From: Weissella koreensis KCTC 3621
GTDB lineage: Bacteria > Bacillota > Bacilli > Lactobacillales > Lactobacillaceae
Direction: 5' to 3'
DNA: 64,000 bases
NCBI RefSeq assembly: GCF_000277645.1
Contig: NZ_AKGG01000005.1
Span: 1 to 64,000, forward strand
The notes under the pieces: generated by a model
Seen by the model: only the letters and a program-made list of their open reading frames with translations
Told to the model about the DNA's origin: nothing
Databases searched by the model: none
Shown here: positions 45,089-55,700 of the stretch, one piece after another
Numbering within the stretch: position 1 is the first letter of the stretch
Layout: each line of letters starts with the position of its first letter
Translations under genes and position numbers: made by a program

Positions 45089-46585
45089 ATGACTGAAGTC
45101 ACAGATAAAAAAGTTCGAGTACGTTATGCACCCTCACCAACTGGATATTTACACATTGGAAATACACGGACGGCCTTATTTAACTGGTTGTTTGCCCGAC
45201 ATTTTGGTGGTGAATTTATTGTTCGAATTGAAGATACTGACACATCAAGAAATATTGAGGATGGAGAAGAATCACAATTTGATAATTTGAACTGGTTAGG
45301 TCTTGATTGGGATGAATCACCTCGTAATCCTGGTAAATATGGACCTTACCGCCAATCAGAGCGTCTTGATATCTACAAGCGTTATATTCAAGAATTGTTA
45401 GATCGTGATCTGGCCTATTATTCATATAAGACTTCAGAAGAATTAGATGCTGAACGTGAAGCGCAAGTGGCTGCTAAGCAAGCACCTCATTATGTCTATG
45501 AGTATGAAGGTATGAGTGGTGAAGAAATTAAAGCGGCTCAAGAAGCAGCTCAAGCCAAAGGATTACCAGCGGTTGTACGTTTCCGTGTACCAAAAGATAA
45601 GCTTTATGCATGGCAAGACCTTGTTAAGGGCCATGTTGAAATTGGATCTGAACAAATTGGTGGTGATTGGGTTATTCAAAAGGCTGATGGAATGCCTACT
45701 TATAACTTTGCGGTTGTAGTAGATGACCATTTGATGGAAATATCACACGTTTTGCGTGGGGATGAGCACGTTTCAAATACGCCTAAGCAATTAATGATTT
45801 ATGATGCCTTTGACTGGGAAGCACCTGTTTATGGACATATGACTTTGATCTTGAATGCTGAAACTGGTAAAAAATTATCAAAGCGTGATAACAATGTCAT
45901 TGCGTTTATCTCACAATATCGTTCATTGGGGTACTTACCTGAAGCTATGTTAAACTTTATTTCATTGCTTGGGTGGTCACCAGTAGGCGAAAAAGAAATT
46001 TTCACCAAGAAACAATTAATTAAGATGTTTGATCCGGAGCGATTGTCAAAGTCACCTGCTAAATTTGATAACAAAAAGTTAGAATGGGTTAACAATCAAT
46101 GGGTGAAGAAGATTGATGAAGGCGTATTATTTGATAAATTAATTACAGAATTAATTGATGCTAAATTAATCACACCTGATGAGTTAACTACGGAAAAGCT
46201 ACAATGGGTTCGACGTGTGATGGCGCTTCATCAAGACGGTATTTCATATACTTCACAAATTGTTCCATTGGTTAAGCCGGTTTTCTTTGACTTAACGGCT
46301 AAAGATGATTTGGGTTCTGATTCAATGGACTGGATGGAAAAAGATTACGTTCCATCATTGTTGAAGCGATGGATTGAAATGTTAGAAGCAATGCCTGTCT
46401 TTGATGCTGGATCAATTGTCGCTTCAATCCGAAGCTTGCAAAATGAAATGGATGTTAAGGGTCGTGATTTGTGGATGCCATTACGTATTTCAGCTTCACG
46501 GGTCAACGAAGGACCTAACTTAGGTGATGTAATGGAATTGTTAGGTCGCGAAGCTTCAATCAAAAATATTAAAGAATTCATTTAA
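45089..46585 (+). CDS. gltX: glutamate--tRNA ligase
   Basis: A 498-residue class I aminoacyl-tRNA synthetase. HIGH appears as HIGN in SPTGYLHIGNTRTAL (residues 22-25) and KMSKS as KLSKRD in TGKKLSKRDNN. The length and lack of a separate GlnRS nearby fit the non-discriminating enzyme of Firmicutes that charges both tRNA-Glu and tRNA-Gln, the latter amidated afterwards. This is established for relatives, not shown here. The start follows AAGAAGGTAGAATTAA. Confidence 0.96.
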   Translation: MTEVTDKKVRVRYAPSPTGYLHIGNTRTALFNWLFARHFGGEFIVRIEDTDTSRNIEDGEESQFDNLNWLGLDWDESPRNPGKYGPYRQSERLDIYKRYIQELLDRDLAYYSYKTSEELDAEREAQVAAKQAPHYVYEYEGMSGEEIKAAQEAAQAKGLPAVVRFRVPKDKLYAWQDLVKGHVEIGSEQIGGDWVIQKADGMPTYNFAVVVDDHLMEISHVLRGDEHVSNTPKQLMIYDAFDWEAPVYGHMTLILNAETGKKLSKRDNNVIAFISQYRSLGYLPEAMLNFISLLGWSPVGEKEIFTKKQLIKMFDPERLSKSPAKFDNKKLEWVNNQWVKKIDEGVLFDKLITELIDAKLITPDELTTEKLQWVRRVMALHQDGISYTSQIVPLVKPVFFDLTAKDDLGSDSMDWMEKDYVPSLLKRWIEMLEAMPVFDAGSIVASIRSLQNEMDVKGRDLWMPLRISASRVNEGPNLGDVMELLGREASIKNIKEFI

Positions 46586-46612
46586 AGATAAAATTAATTC
46601 ATGTTAGATCTC

Positions 46613-46640
46613 TTGTTTTTTAATAGGAACCTTGTATACT
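46613..46640 (+). promoter_or_regulatory. pheST promoter
   Basis: A -35 TTGTTT (46613-46618), a 16-base spacer and a -10 TATACT (46635-46640) lead into the T-box leader. Confidence 0.6.
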
Positions 46641-46649
46641 TTTAAATAT

Positions 46650-46882
46650 AAACTTTGAACGGCCTAGTAAATTTTAAATCGGGTTTTAGAGAGCGGTGAT
46701 TGGTGAGAAATCGCCCCGATTAATTTTGAATTTCAGCCGGGAGTTGATTAATTGATAAGATTAATCCGGTTCATTCTCGTTATTGAATGCCGTAAGTGTT
46801 AGGTTTTTGGCCTGACAAAACTTGGGTGGTACCACGTTAATTAGACGTCCCTTTGGCTTTTTAAGCCGAAGGGACTTTTTTA
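46650..46882 (+). promoter_or_regulatory. T-box riboswitch (phenylalanine) of pheST
   Basis: Stem I carries AGTAA (46666-46670), an AGAGAG run and a GGTGA-type distal loop. The specifier codon TTC (Phe) reads at 46732-46734 in GAATTTCAG. The diagnostic T-box TGGGTGGTACCACG is at 46823-46836. The terminator helix is GTCCC (46847-46851) with GGGAC (46871-46875) and an inner TTTGGCT/AGCCGAA, followed by Ts. Uncharged tRNA-Phe would favour the antiterminator and raise pheST expression. Confidence 0.93.
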
Positions 46883-46918
46883 TTTATTATGATTAATTTC
46901 AAAAAGAGGAGTGTGAGC

Positions 46919-47962
46919 ATGAGTTTAATTCAAGATTTAGAAAAACTACGGCAACAAGCTTTACAAGATATTGATGAAAAAAGTAAAAATGCACAAGACT
47001 TACAAAATGCACGTGTTAATTGGTTAGGTAAGAAGGGTTCATTGACGAATATTTTGCGGGGGATGAAAGACTTAACACCTGAAGAACGCCCAACAGTGGG
47101 ATCAATGGCTAATGAAATTCGTGATGCCATCACGGATGCAATTGCAGAACGACAAGTTGAATTTGAAGCAGCTGCTTTGGAACGTCAATTACAAAAAGAA
47201 ACATTGGATGTTACACTGCCTGGTCGTAAAGTTCAACAAGGACAGCCCCATGTGTTACAACAAATTATTGATGAACTAGAAGATCAATTTATGGGAATGG
47301 GTTATCAAGTCATTGCTGGTCCTGAAGTCGAGCAAGACAAATATAACTTTGAAATGATGAACTTGCCAAAAGACCACCCAGCTCGTGATATGCAAGATAC
47401 ATTTTATATTACGTCTGATCTCTTGATGCGGACACAAACTTCACCAGTACAGGCCCGAACATTAGAACAACACGATTTTACTAAGGGTCCATTAAAGATG
47501 ATATCACCCGGGCGAGTTTACCGACGTGATACTGATGATGCAACACATTCACATCAATTCCATCAAGTTGAAGGTTTAGTGATTGATAAAAATATTACGA
47601 TGGGAGACTTAAAGGGAACCCTTTTGGCAGTCGCTCATCAATTATTTGGTTCTGATCATGATATTCGTTTACGACCATCTTATTTCCCCTTCACAGAGCC
47701 TTCTGTTGAAGTTGACATATCTTGGGGACCAGTAACTGCTAAAACAAAGCCAGAAGATATTGAATGGATTGAAGTTTTGGGAGCTGGGATGGTTCATCCT
47801 AATGTTTTGGAAGCAGCGGGTGTCGATTCAAGTGTTTATGGGGGCTTTGCCTTTGGAATGGGTCCAGATCGATTTGCCATGCTAAAGTATGGGGTTGAAG
47901 ATATTCGTAATTTCTACCTCAATGATATGCGCTTCTTAACGCAATTTGACCAGAAAGGATAA
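46919..47962 (+). CDS. pheS: phenylalanine--tRNA ligase alpha subunit
   Basis: A 347-residue class II synthetase subunit. An N-terminal coiled coil is followed by the catalytic core with motif 2 [20 protein letters not shown], motif 3 [18 protein letters not shown] and a [13 protein letters not shown] segment. The Ala in the FAFGMG segment is the wild-type residue at the substrate-specificity position. The ATG at 46919 follows AAAGAGGAGTGTGAGC; the frame upstream begins at 46889 inside the leader. It is followed by pheT after 5 bases. Confidence 0.96.
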   Translation: MSLIQDLEKLRQQALQDIDEKSKNAQDLQNARVNWLGKKGSLTNILRGMKDLTPEERPTVGSMANEIRDAITDAIAERQVEFEAAALERQLQKETLDVTLPGRKVQQGQPHVLQQIIDELEDQFMGMGYQVIAGPEVEQDKYNFEMMNLPKDHPARDMQDTFYITSDLLMRTQTSPVQARTLEQHDFTKGPLKMISPGRVYRRDTDDATHSHQFHQVEGLVIDKNITMGDLKGTLLAVAHQLFGSDHDIRLRPSYFPFTEPSVEVDISWGPVTAKTKPEDIEWIEVLGAGMVHPNVLEAAGVDSSVYGGFAFGMGPDRFAMLKYGVEDIRNFYLNDMRFLTQFDQKG

Positions 47963-47967
47963 TTAAT

Positions 47968-50391
47968 ATGAGAGTATCAACAAATTGGCTAAAAGATTAT
48001 ATGAAGATTGATTTACCAATCAATGAATTAGCCGAAAAAATTTCACGGACTTCTGTTGAGATTGAAGGACAATCCCAAATGCAAGGGAACATGAAAAAAG
48101 TCGTTATTGCGAAGGTTTTAACAGTTGAACCACATCCTGATTCAGATCATATGGTAATTACGCAAGTTGACGCCGGAGAAGAAGAACCAGTTCAAATTGT
48201 CACGGGGGCACCTAATATTGCAGAAGGACAAACTGTTATTTTAGCCAAGCATGGTTCAGTCATTGGAAATGGCGTTAAGATTAAAAAAGGAAAACTTCGT
48301 GGAGTTCGCTCAAATGGAATGCTTTGTGCTTTGCAAGAAGTTGGGCTTGATGATAAGTTAGCGCCTAAGGAGTTGGAAGCTGGAATTTGGGTCTTTAACG
48401 AAGATGATGCTAAAGATTTAAAGCCTGGTGATGATGCTTTTCATGCGCTTGGAATGGATGATGATATCTTAGAGACTGGGATCACACCTAATCGTGCAGA
48501 TATGCTATCGATGAATGGAACGGCATTTGAAGTTGCTGCGATGTTAGGTGTACCTATGACGTTGCCAAAGTTTGAGTTACATGAAGCAACGCAAAAAACT
48601 AATGAGACTTTACAAGTTGAAGTGCCAAAGGAACTGGCAACTACTTACGGCGTTCGCGTTGTTAAGAATGTAGCAGTTAAGGATTCGCCTCTTTGGATGC
48701 AAAAGCGTCTTTGGAATATGGGAATTCGACCAATTAATAATATTGTAGATATTACTAATTATTTAATGTTAATGTATGGTCAACCCCTACATGCATTTGA
48801 TTATGATAAATTACCAAGTACTAATTTGAAAGTTCGGACAGCTCAAGCTGGTGAAAAATTAGTGACATTAGATGATGTTGAGCGAGAAACAAGTGCGGGC
48901 GATATCTTAATCACAGCGGATAATGAACCGTTAATGTTTGCTGGAGTGATGGGTGGAGCTTCAACCAGAGTTACTGATCAAACCCAAACTGTGGTCTTAG
49001 AAGCGGCTATTTTTGAACCAACATCCATTCGGCATACTGCACGTGATCAAAATCTTCATTCTGAAGCTTCACAACGCTTTGAACGAGGAGTTGATGAAAG
49101 TATGACGCTCGTAGCATTAGATCATGCAGCAGCCCTTATGGCTGAATTAGCAGGTGGTGATCTTTTGGCGGAACCGGTTATTGCTCAAAGTAAAACAATT
49201 AGTTTACCTGTTGTGTCAATAACTTTGGAATACATTAGACATGTCTTAGGAATGGAAATTACGGTCACAGAGGTTGGGGATATATTTGATCGCTTGCAAT
49301 TTGCTTATCAAGAAGATCAAGGCGAATTCAAGGTTGAAATTCCAACCCGCCGTTGGGATATTTCAATTTCAGCGGATCTAGTGGAAGAAGTAGCACGGAT
49401 GTATGGTTATGATAATTTACCAACAACCTTACCAGTAGGGGAAATGACACCTGGTCAATTAACCCCAGCACAGACTTTGATTAGAGCTAGTCGTCATACA
49501 TTAGAGGGCTTGGGCCTAAATCAAGCTATGTCATATGTATTGACGACACCGAAAAAGGCAAAACATTTCCAATTAGAAGCTGGGATGCCCGTACAATTAA
49601 ATTATCCAATGTCACAAGATCGTCAACAAACACGTAGTTCATTGTTGACGGGGTTGTTAGATGATACAGCTTATAATATTGCTCATAATCAAAATGATGT
49701 GGCTTTGTATGAACAAGGACGTATTTTTATTGCTGATTCTGATCAAACTCAACAACCACGAGAAATTGAGCATTTAGCAGGAGTTATTTCAGGAAACTGG
49801 CACCAACGTTCTTGGGCTGATGCAGCAGAAGCAGTCGATTTTTATGCATTGAAAGGAATTGTTGAACGGTTATTAGAAAATTATAAATTTAAGCAAGAAA
49901 TTAAATTTGTACCAATTGATCGACACGTCGAAATGCATCCTGGACGAACAGCAGATATTTTTGTTGGTGAAGTTTATGTGGGGATGGTTGGTCAAATCCA
50001 TCCTTTGATTGCTAAAGAGTACAAAATCAATGAAACCTTTGGATTTGAATTGAATTTGGATACAATTATTGATTTGAAAAAGTTAAAGACGCAATATAAC
50101 GAGGTTTCACGTTATCCTGAGATTTCAAGAGATATCGCTGTATTGGTCAATAAAGAATTAGATGCTGCTACTTTGCAAAAGACTATTGTACAAGCTAGTG
50201 GTCGCTATCTAGAAAAAGTTGAACTATTTGATGTTTATACCGGAATGAATGTTGGTAGCGATCAAAAATCATTGGCTTATACTTTAACTTTTGTTGATCG
50301 AGAAAATACGCTAACTGATGATGTCGTGACTGGAGCAGTAGAAGCAATTACTAATACGCTTGAAGAAACATATAATGCTGAAATTCGTTAA
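47968..50391 (+). CDS. pheT: phenylalanine--tRNA ligase beta subunit
   Basis: An 807-residue subunit of the (alpha-beta)2 enzyme. Domain order is a tRNA-binding OB-fold (residues about 40-150), B3/B4 editing domain, B5, the inactive class II core and a C-terminal anticodon-binding FDX-ACB domain (residues about 710-807, YPEISRDIAVLV). The start follows AAAGGATAATTAAT. It shares the T-box-controlled transcript with pheS and is followed by a strong terminator. Confidence 0.96.
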   Translation: MRVSTNWLKDYMKIDLPINELAEKISRTSVEIEGQSQMQGNMKKVVIAKVLTVEPHPDSDHMVITQVDAGEEEPVQIVTGAPNIAEGQTVILAKHGSVIGNGVKIKKGKLRGVRSNGMLCALQEVGLDDKLAPKELEAGIWVFNEDDAKDLKPGDDAFHALGMDDDILETGITPNRADMLSMNGTAFEVAAMLGVPMTLPKFELHEATQKTNETLQVEVPKELATTYGVRVVKNVAVKDSPLWMQKRLWNMGIRPINNIVDITNYLMLMYGQPLHAFDYDKLPSTNLKVRTAQAGEKLVTLDDVERETSAGDILITADNEPLMFAGVMGGASTRVTDQTQTVVLEAAIFEPTSIRHTARDQNLHSEASQRFERGVDESMTLVALDHAAALMAELAGGDLLAEPVIAQSKTISLPVVSITLEYIRHVLGMEITVTEVGDIFDRLQFAYQEDQGEFKVEIPTRRWDISISADLVEEVARMYGYDNLPTTLPVGEMTPGQLTPAQTLIRASRHTLEGLGLNQAMSYVLTTPKKAKHFQLEAGMPVQLNYPMSQDRQQTRSSLLTGLLDDTAYNIAHNQNDVALYEQGRIFIADSDQTQQPREIEHLAGVISGNWHQRSWADAAEAVDFYALKGIVERLLENYKFKQEIKFVPIDRHVEMHPGRTADIFVGEVYVGMVGQIHPLIAKEYKINETFGFELNLDTIIDLKKLKTQYNEVSRYPEISRDIAVLVNKELDAATLQKTIVQASGRYLEKVELFDVYTGMNVGSDQKSLAYTLTFVDRENTLTDDVVTGAVEAITNTLEETYNAEIR

Positions 50392-50447
50392 TATTACTTC
50401 GTTTTTTTAAACAAATTAGGCGTTTTATGAATGAAATGGTAAAATAA

Positions 50448-50482
50448 ATGGGATTGGGATAATTGTTTCCAATCCCATTTTT
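50448..50482 (+). terminator. terminator after pheT
   Basis: ATGGGATTGG (50448-50457) pairs perfectly with CCAATCCCAT (50469-50478), followed by Ts. The following 215 bases up to mltG show no gene and no clear promoter beyond a TATAAT at 50574-50579. Confidence 0.9.
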
Positions 50483-50697
50483 AGTACCTGTTTTTCAGGT
50501 TATTTAAAATAATATTAATTTGTATTAACGAGATAGATCCATTTAAGAAAAAACCGGAGTACTTAGCATAGCTTATAATTTTCGTTGATCGAATTTATAT
50601 GAAATTATCACGAATGAACAGAAATGGTTTTTGATCATAGAAGCTTCTGATTGAAACTATGGACTGAATTTATATAAAAGTAATAGGGGAATTTAAT

Positions 50698-52287
50698 ATG
50701 CCATTTGAACCGCGAAATTCGCGTTACGAAAAATCTAAAAAAGGATTTTTAAAACGTGATAAACCTAAAGATCAGCCTAAAGAAGCACCTGATGAAAAAT
50801 CAACGTTACTAGACGATAATCAATTAGAATCCAAACGTTTGACACCTCAATTAAAGGAAGAAACATTGACTAAACCAAAGCCAAACGATCAGCCAAAACA
50901 AAACGACGCTAAACCAATCCAAAACGTTCAGATTGAGAATAATTCAGCTAAAGAAGAGCTTCCTGCGAAACTGGAGGCATCCGTAGAAATAGATCATCTG
51001 ACTAAAGATCAGCGTCTCACAGATGAAACTGTAGAATCACTATCTAGACGTTCACGTTTAAATTCAAATAAAGCTAAAAAACAGACGAAGAAGGTGGCAC
51101 CAAAAGTTGTCTCTGAGCGTCCGATTAAAACTAAGAAATCTAAAGTGACTCGTGGTAAACAACAACGACGTCCTAAGGCTAAAAAGGTAAGTGGGAAACG
51201 TCGCGTAATGTGGATAATATTGGTCTTAGTTATTGTAATTGTTGGAGTGATAGGTTGGCGTGGAATTAGCGCTTATCAACAATCAAATAATTACAGTGCT
51301 ATGCAACCAAAAAACAAGAAGAAACAAGAAGTTTATATTCCGCAAGGATCCACAGTGCAACAAATTGGACAAATTTTAGTTAACAAACATTTAGTTCATT
51401 CGAATAAAGCTTTTTTGCATTATGTTAACGCCCATGATGCTAACAATATGTTGGCAGGTTATTATCAATTGAGCCCCTCAATGCCGATGAATGTTTTAGT
51501 TAATCGACTCTTAAAGGGTGGTTCAGATACGCCCATTAATCATGATATGGTTTTAACGATGACTGAAGGTGAGGGGATCGATAGCTTTGCAAAAAAAGTC
51601 GGTAGTTCTAAGAAATTTACGGAAAAGGATTTTTTAGATAAAGTTAATGATCAAACCTTCTTGGAATCGCTAGCTAAAAAGTATCCTGAATTATTAACTT
51701 CAGCTATGTCGGCTAAAGACACTCGATATCGTTTAGAAGGATATCTTTATCCAGCGACATATGACTATACTCGGTATAAAACAGTAGAAGATCTCATTAC
51801 TGCTATGGTAGATAAAACTGATACAGAAATGCGACCTTATTATAGTAAGATTAAGAAAAGTAATATGAACATGCAAGAACTTATGACCGTTTCTTCATTA
51901 GTCCAAGGCGAAGGTGTCGGCGATAAGGATATGCGAATTATTGCGGGCGTATTCTTGAATCGATTGGATATTGATATGCCCATTCAATCTGATGTCGCTG
52001 TTAAATATGCATTGAAAACTGATAGAGTTAATTTATCAATTGATGATACGATGGTAGATTCACCATATAACTTATATCGGAATCCTGGTTATGGACCAGG
52101 TCCAATGAATAATCCAAGTATTCAAGCGGTTAAAGCTGTTTTGAATCCCAAGGATCGTCAGAAAAAGTACTTGTACTTTGTGGCTAATTTGAAGACAGGA
52201 GCTATTACTTATACTAAGAACCAAGATGATCATGATGCGGCGGTAGCTAAGGTTGATGATGTTAATCAAGGGATGGAAAATAAGTAA
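50698..52287 (+). CDS. mltG: endolytic transglycosylase MltG
   Basis: A 529-residue protein. The first 165 residues are a cytoplasmic, low-complexity Lys/Gln/Pro-rich tail. One membrane helix follows at about residues 171-191 (VMWIILVLVIVIVGVIGW). The extracytoplasmic part has a LysM-like subdomain and the YceG catalytic domain, with the Glu in SSLVQGEGVGDKD and FLNRLDIDMPIQSDVAVKYAL. The enzyme cuts nascent glycan strands and sets their length. The long cytoplasmic tail is usual in Lactobacillales. No strong terminator separates it from the next gene. Confidence 0.93.
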   Translation: MPFEPRNSRYEKSKKGFLKRDKPKDQPKEAPDEKSTLLDDNQLESKRLTPQLKEETLTKPKPNDQPKQNDAKPIQNVQIENNSAKEELPAKLEASVEIDHLTKDQRLTDETVESLSRRSRLNSNKAKKQTKKVAPKVVSERPIKTKKSKVTRGKQQRRPKAKKVSGKRRVMWIILVLVIVIVGVIGWRGISAYQQSNNYSAMQPKNKKKQEVYIPQGSTVQQIGQILVNKHLVHSNKAFLHYVNAHDANNMLAGYYQLSPSMPMNVLVNRLLKGGSDTPINHDMVLTMTEGEGIDSFAKKVGSSKKFTEKDFLDKVNDQTFLESLAKKYPELLTSAMSAKDTRYRLEGYLYPATYDYTRYKTVEDLITAMVDKTDTEMRPYYSKIKKSNMNMQELMTVSSLVQGEGVGDKDMRIIAGVFLNRLDIDMPIQSDVAVKYALKTDRVNLSIDDTMVDSPYNLYRNPGYGPGPMNNPSIQAVKAVLNPKDRQKKYLYFVANLKTGAITYTKNQDDHDAAVAKVDDVNQGMENK

Positions 52288-52298
52288 AAGGACTAGAC

Positions 52299-54947
52299 AT
52301 GCACAAAAAAACGATTAATTTAAATCCGTTACAGTGGCGTGCCAACACTCAGGCCTTATGGCTCAGCTTTTTAGGACCGGTTATTTTTATAGCCGGTTAT
52401 TTTGCGTTTCGAGGTGTTGCGCCATTTGGTGATAATACAATTTTGACGGTTGATTTGGGACAACAATATATTGATTTTATTGCGTATTTGAAAGATAGTT
52501 TGCTGCAGGATCCTAGTCGCTTATTATATAGTTTTAGTAAAGGCCTGGGTGGTAATTTCTATAGTGATGGAGCGTATTATCTGTTTAGTCCATTTAACTT
52601 ACTATTGCTACCATTTTCTAAAACAGGGCTACCATTAGGAATTTTTTTAGTTACTATTCTGCGTTATGGCTTGGCAAGTTTAAGTATGGCTTGGGCTCTA
52701 CGCTTGATGCGTTGGCAAAATGGTTTTGCGTTATCCGTTTTTGGCTCGATTTATGCTTTAAGTGGCTGGATGTTAGTGAATCAATTAAATGTAATTTGGA
52801 TCGATGTTGTGATCTTGCTGCCATTGATTGTAGCTTTTCTAGAACGTTATTTAGCTGGATATAGCTATTGGCCTTATATATTGCTATTATCATTAGCTTT
52901 TATCTGTAATTATTACATGACCTATATGGCTGGACTATTTTTGATTTTCTATTTTTTATGGCGTCTAACTTGGGAACCATATTCATTTTATGAACGTTTA
53001 AAATTGGCAGGTAAATTTATATTTTCATCATTGATGGGGATTGGTTTGTCAACGTTTGTGTGGTTACCAACGGCAATGACTTTGCATAACTCGAAGGGGC
53101 AGCATTTTTGGGAAAATGTAAAAAATGTTTTTGATAATACCCCTGTCGATTTAATAACTAAATTTTTCCCAGGTGCGTTTAATTTTAAACAAATAGAAAC
53201 AGGTTTACCGAATATTTTCGTAGGAAGTTTGATTCTTATTCTATGTTGGTATTTTTTCACGACCAAAAATGTTCGTTGGCCCACACGTATTATGGGGGTC
53301 GTTGTGACCGCGTTTTTCGTAGTGTCAATGTTATATCAACCCCTCAATGTTGTCTGGCATGGATTCTCATTTCCTGTGTGGTATCCGTATCGGTTTAGTT
53401 TTGTATTTATTTTTTGGTTAATTTGGTTATCAGCTAGTGTTTGGTCGCCAAAAATTGAGTTTAGTAAATTTCAGGTTATTAGTTTAGCTGGGTTAGCAAT
53501 AGCAGCAATTGGTTGGATTATTTATCGAATTGATCAATATGAGTATTTAAATCTGTATCAGATTGGTTTAGGTGCTACTATATTTACTTTGATTTTAATC
53601 GGATTGACACAAATACATAAGCATCCCTGGTGGATAGCTGTGATCGGTTTGCTGGTTGGAATTGATATGATAATTAACTCTGTGTTAACCCTTAATCATC
53701 TCAGTTATTTATCAAATAGTGAATATCAAACGGTTGTTAAGACTATTCAAAAGAATATCGATACTTTACCTCATAAAAGCAATGATTTTTATCGTGTAAC
53801 GAAAAATTTTCAGCGAACTAAGGATGATCCAATGCAATTTGGTTATGCCGGAGGAAGTGTTTTTACATCGATGTTAGAAAATCAGCAAAGTGATTTGATG
53901 GCAACTTTTGGACAACCAGAAGGAGATAATTATATTGCTTACGGGGGAGGAACTTTAATTAGTGATAGCTTGTTAGGAATGCGTTACCTGTTACGTTTAG
54001 ATCAAACGACTAATCAACAAATTCCGTCAGCAATGTTTAATGATAATCGATATGATGCACAAGAAAATTATAAGATGATCAGCCAGCAACAAGGGATTCA
54101 GGTGACGAAAAATAAAAACGCCTTACCTTTGATCTTTGCCTCTGATCCAACAGTACTTAATTTTAAAACGCATAATGATGATCCGATCAAAAATCAAAGT
54201 GATCTTTGGCAATCATTACTAGGTAGTGAGGATAAAGCTTTTCAAAATATTAATTTTAGTGGCGCTCAGGCGGAAAATCTAATGACACCTGAAACCGTGA
54301 CCGGTGCTTTTTTGTCAAAAAATAATCAAAAAAAGAATGCAAGTTTGACTTTGTATTATCAAAAACAAGCATCAGGACCGACTTATTTAACTCTCGGGAC
54401 TGCTTTGAATTCTGACAATTTAGAGCTACAGGTTGATGGTCAAATAATTTATCCGATTCCAGCACATCGACATACGATGATTTATACATTACCGGATAAT
54501 GGTCAAGTGGGAGATCAACATCAAATTAAATTAATTTTGAAGACGAATACAGTATGGTTACAGAATGTCTCGTTATATGCTATGCGGCAGGATATTTGGG
54601 ACAAACAAGCTAAGCAATTGCAAAAACAAGGTATTAAATATCAGACGGTCAAATCCAATGATATTAAAGGAACCATCAATGTTCCTAAAGGAGAAAATGT
54701 TTTGATGTCGACCATTCCTTATTCTAAAAATTGGTCAGTATCGATTGATGGACGTGAGGTCAATACAGTTAAAGTTGCTGGTAATTTCTTGGGGGCGGTT
54801 GTATCATCAGGAGATCATAGAATTGAATATGAATATAAGGTGCCACTATTACATGAAGGCCTATTTATTTCCATTGGATTTATGATCTTTTTATTGGGGA
54901 TGAGTTGGTCAGAAAGTTCTAAGCGTCGACATTCCTTACATGAATAA
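52299..54947 (+). CDS. YfhO-family membrane protein
   Basis: An 882-residue protein with about 12-13 membrane helices in the first 480 residues and a large extracytoplasmic domain (about 490-850), ending with one more helix near 860. Early motifs include DLGQQYIDFIAYLKD and FSKGLGGNFYSDGAYYLFSPFN, typical of the family. YfhO relatives are GT-C-fold proteins that glycosylate lipoteichoic acid with sugars from lipid carriers in some Gram-positive bacteria. The exact substrate here is unknown. It starts 11 bases after mltG and is probably co-transcribed. Confidence 0.88.
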   Translation: MHKKTINLNPLQWRANTQALWLSFLGPVIFIAGYFAFRGVAPFGDNTILTVDLGQQYIDFIAYLKDSLLQDPSRLLYSFSKGLGGNFYSDGAYYLFSPFNLLLLPFSKTGLPLGIFLVTILRYGLASLSMAWALRLMRWQNGFALSVFGSIYALSGWMLVNQLNVIWIDVVILLPLIVAFLERYLAGYSYWPYILLLSLAFICNYYMTYMAGLFLIFYFLWRLTWEPYSFYERLKLAGKFIFSSLMGIGLSTFVWLPTAMTLHNSKGQHFWENVKNVFDNTPVDLITKFFPGAFNFKQIETGLPNIFVGSLILILCWYFFTTKNVRWPTRIMGVVVTAFFVVSMLYQPLNVVWHGFSFPVWYPYRFSFVFIFWLIWLSASVWSPKIEFSKFQVISLAGLAIAAIGWIIYRIDQYEYLNLYQIGLGATIFTLILIGLTQIHKHPWWIAVIGLLVGIDMIINSVLTLNHLSYLSNSEYQTVVKTIQKNIDTLPHKSNDFYRVTKNFQRTKDDPMQFGYAGGSVFTSMLENQQSDLMATFGQPEGDNYIAYGGGTLISDSLLGMRYLLRLDQTTNQQIPSAMFNDNRYDAQENYKMISQQQGIQVTKNKNALPLIFASDPTVLNFKTHNDDPIKNQSDLWQSLLGSEDKAFQNINFSGAQAENLMTPETVTGAFLSKNNQKKNASLTLYYQKQASGPTYLTLGTALNSDNLELQVDGQIIYPIPAHRHTMIYTLPDNGQVGDQHQIKLILKTNTVWLQNVSLYAMRQDIWDKQAKQLQKQGIKYQTVKSNDIKGTINVPKGENVLMSTIPYSKNWSVSIDGREVNTVKVAGNFLGAVVSSGDHRIEYEYKVPLLHEGLFISIGFMIFLLGMSWSESSKRRHSLHE

Positions 54948-55043
54948 TCTTTACAACTAATTAAGATCGTGGTATCTTGATTTTTAGTTTAGATGGTAAA
55001 AACCATTAATTAAAATTATATAAATTATTATAGGGGGCCAATT

Positions 55044-55526
55044 ATGGCAGATGAAAAAACATACCCAATGACACTTGAGGGAAAGCAAAAATTAGAAGCG
55101 GAGTTAAATGAATTGATCACGGTGCGCCGTGGTGAAGTTACTGCCGCAATTCAAGAGGCGCGTTCCCATGGTGATCTATCTGAAAATTCAGAATATCAAT
55201 CAGCTAAGGATGAACAAGCTTTCATGGAAGGCCAAATTAAGTCTTTGCAGAATATGTTAGATAATTCTGAAGTCATTGATTCGAGCTCCATTGCTGCCGA
55301 TGAAGTTTCAGTTGGTAAGACGGTTACCTTTCAAGAAGATGGGGATGAACCAGAATCTTATACTATCGTAGGTTCAATTGAAGCTGATCCCGATGACGGT
55401 AAAATTTCTAATGAATCACCGATTGGAAAAGCCTTGATAGGACATAAGGTGGGCGACATGGTCAAAATTACTACTGAAAATGGTTTCTCGTTTGAAGTTA
55501 AAATTATTTCAGTAACCTTAGCATAA
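55044..55526 (+). CDS. greA: transcription elongation factor GreA
   Basis: A 160-residue factor that reactivates backtracked RNA polymerase by stimulating transcript cleavage. The N-terminal coiled coil (residues about 8-80) carries the tip acidic residues in [16 protein letters not shown]. The C-terminal FKBP-like domain ends with [16 protein letters not shown]. The start follows TAGGGGGCCAATT. The order mltG...greA is conserved in Firmicutes. Confidence 0.97.
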   Translation: MADEKTYPMTLEGKQKLEAELNELITVRRGEVTAAIQEARSHGDLSENSEYQSAKDEQAFMEGQIKSLQNMLDNSEVIDSSSIAADEVSVGKTVTFQEDGDEPESYTIVGSIEADPDDGKISNESPIGKALIGHKVGDMVKITTENGFSFEVKIISVTLA

Positions 55527-55700
55527 ATAATACCGTTTAACGGGGTGATAAGTTTTTTGAAATGAGCATTGGCTGATTTTGAAAAACTTATTTTTTTCCA
55601 GGATATTCTTGAATAATGAAACGAGTAGATTTTGTTAATTGTCTATGTAGAATGTGATAGAATAAAACTAACTAAATTATAAGAAATTAAGGTGTGATGA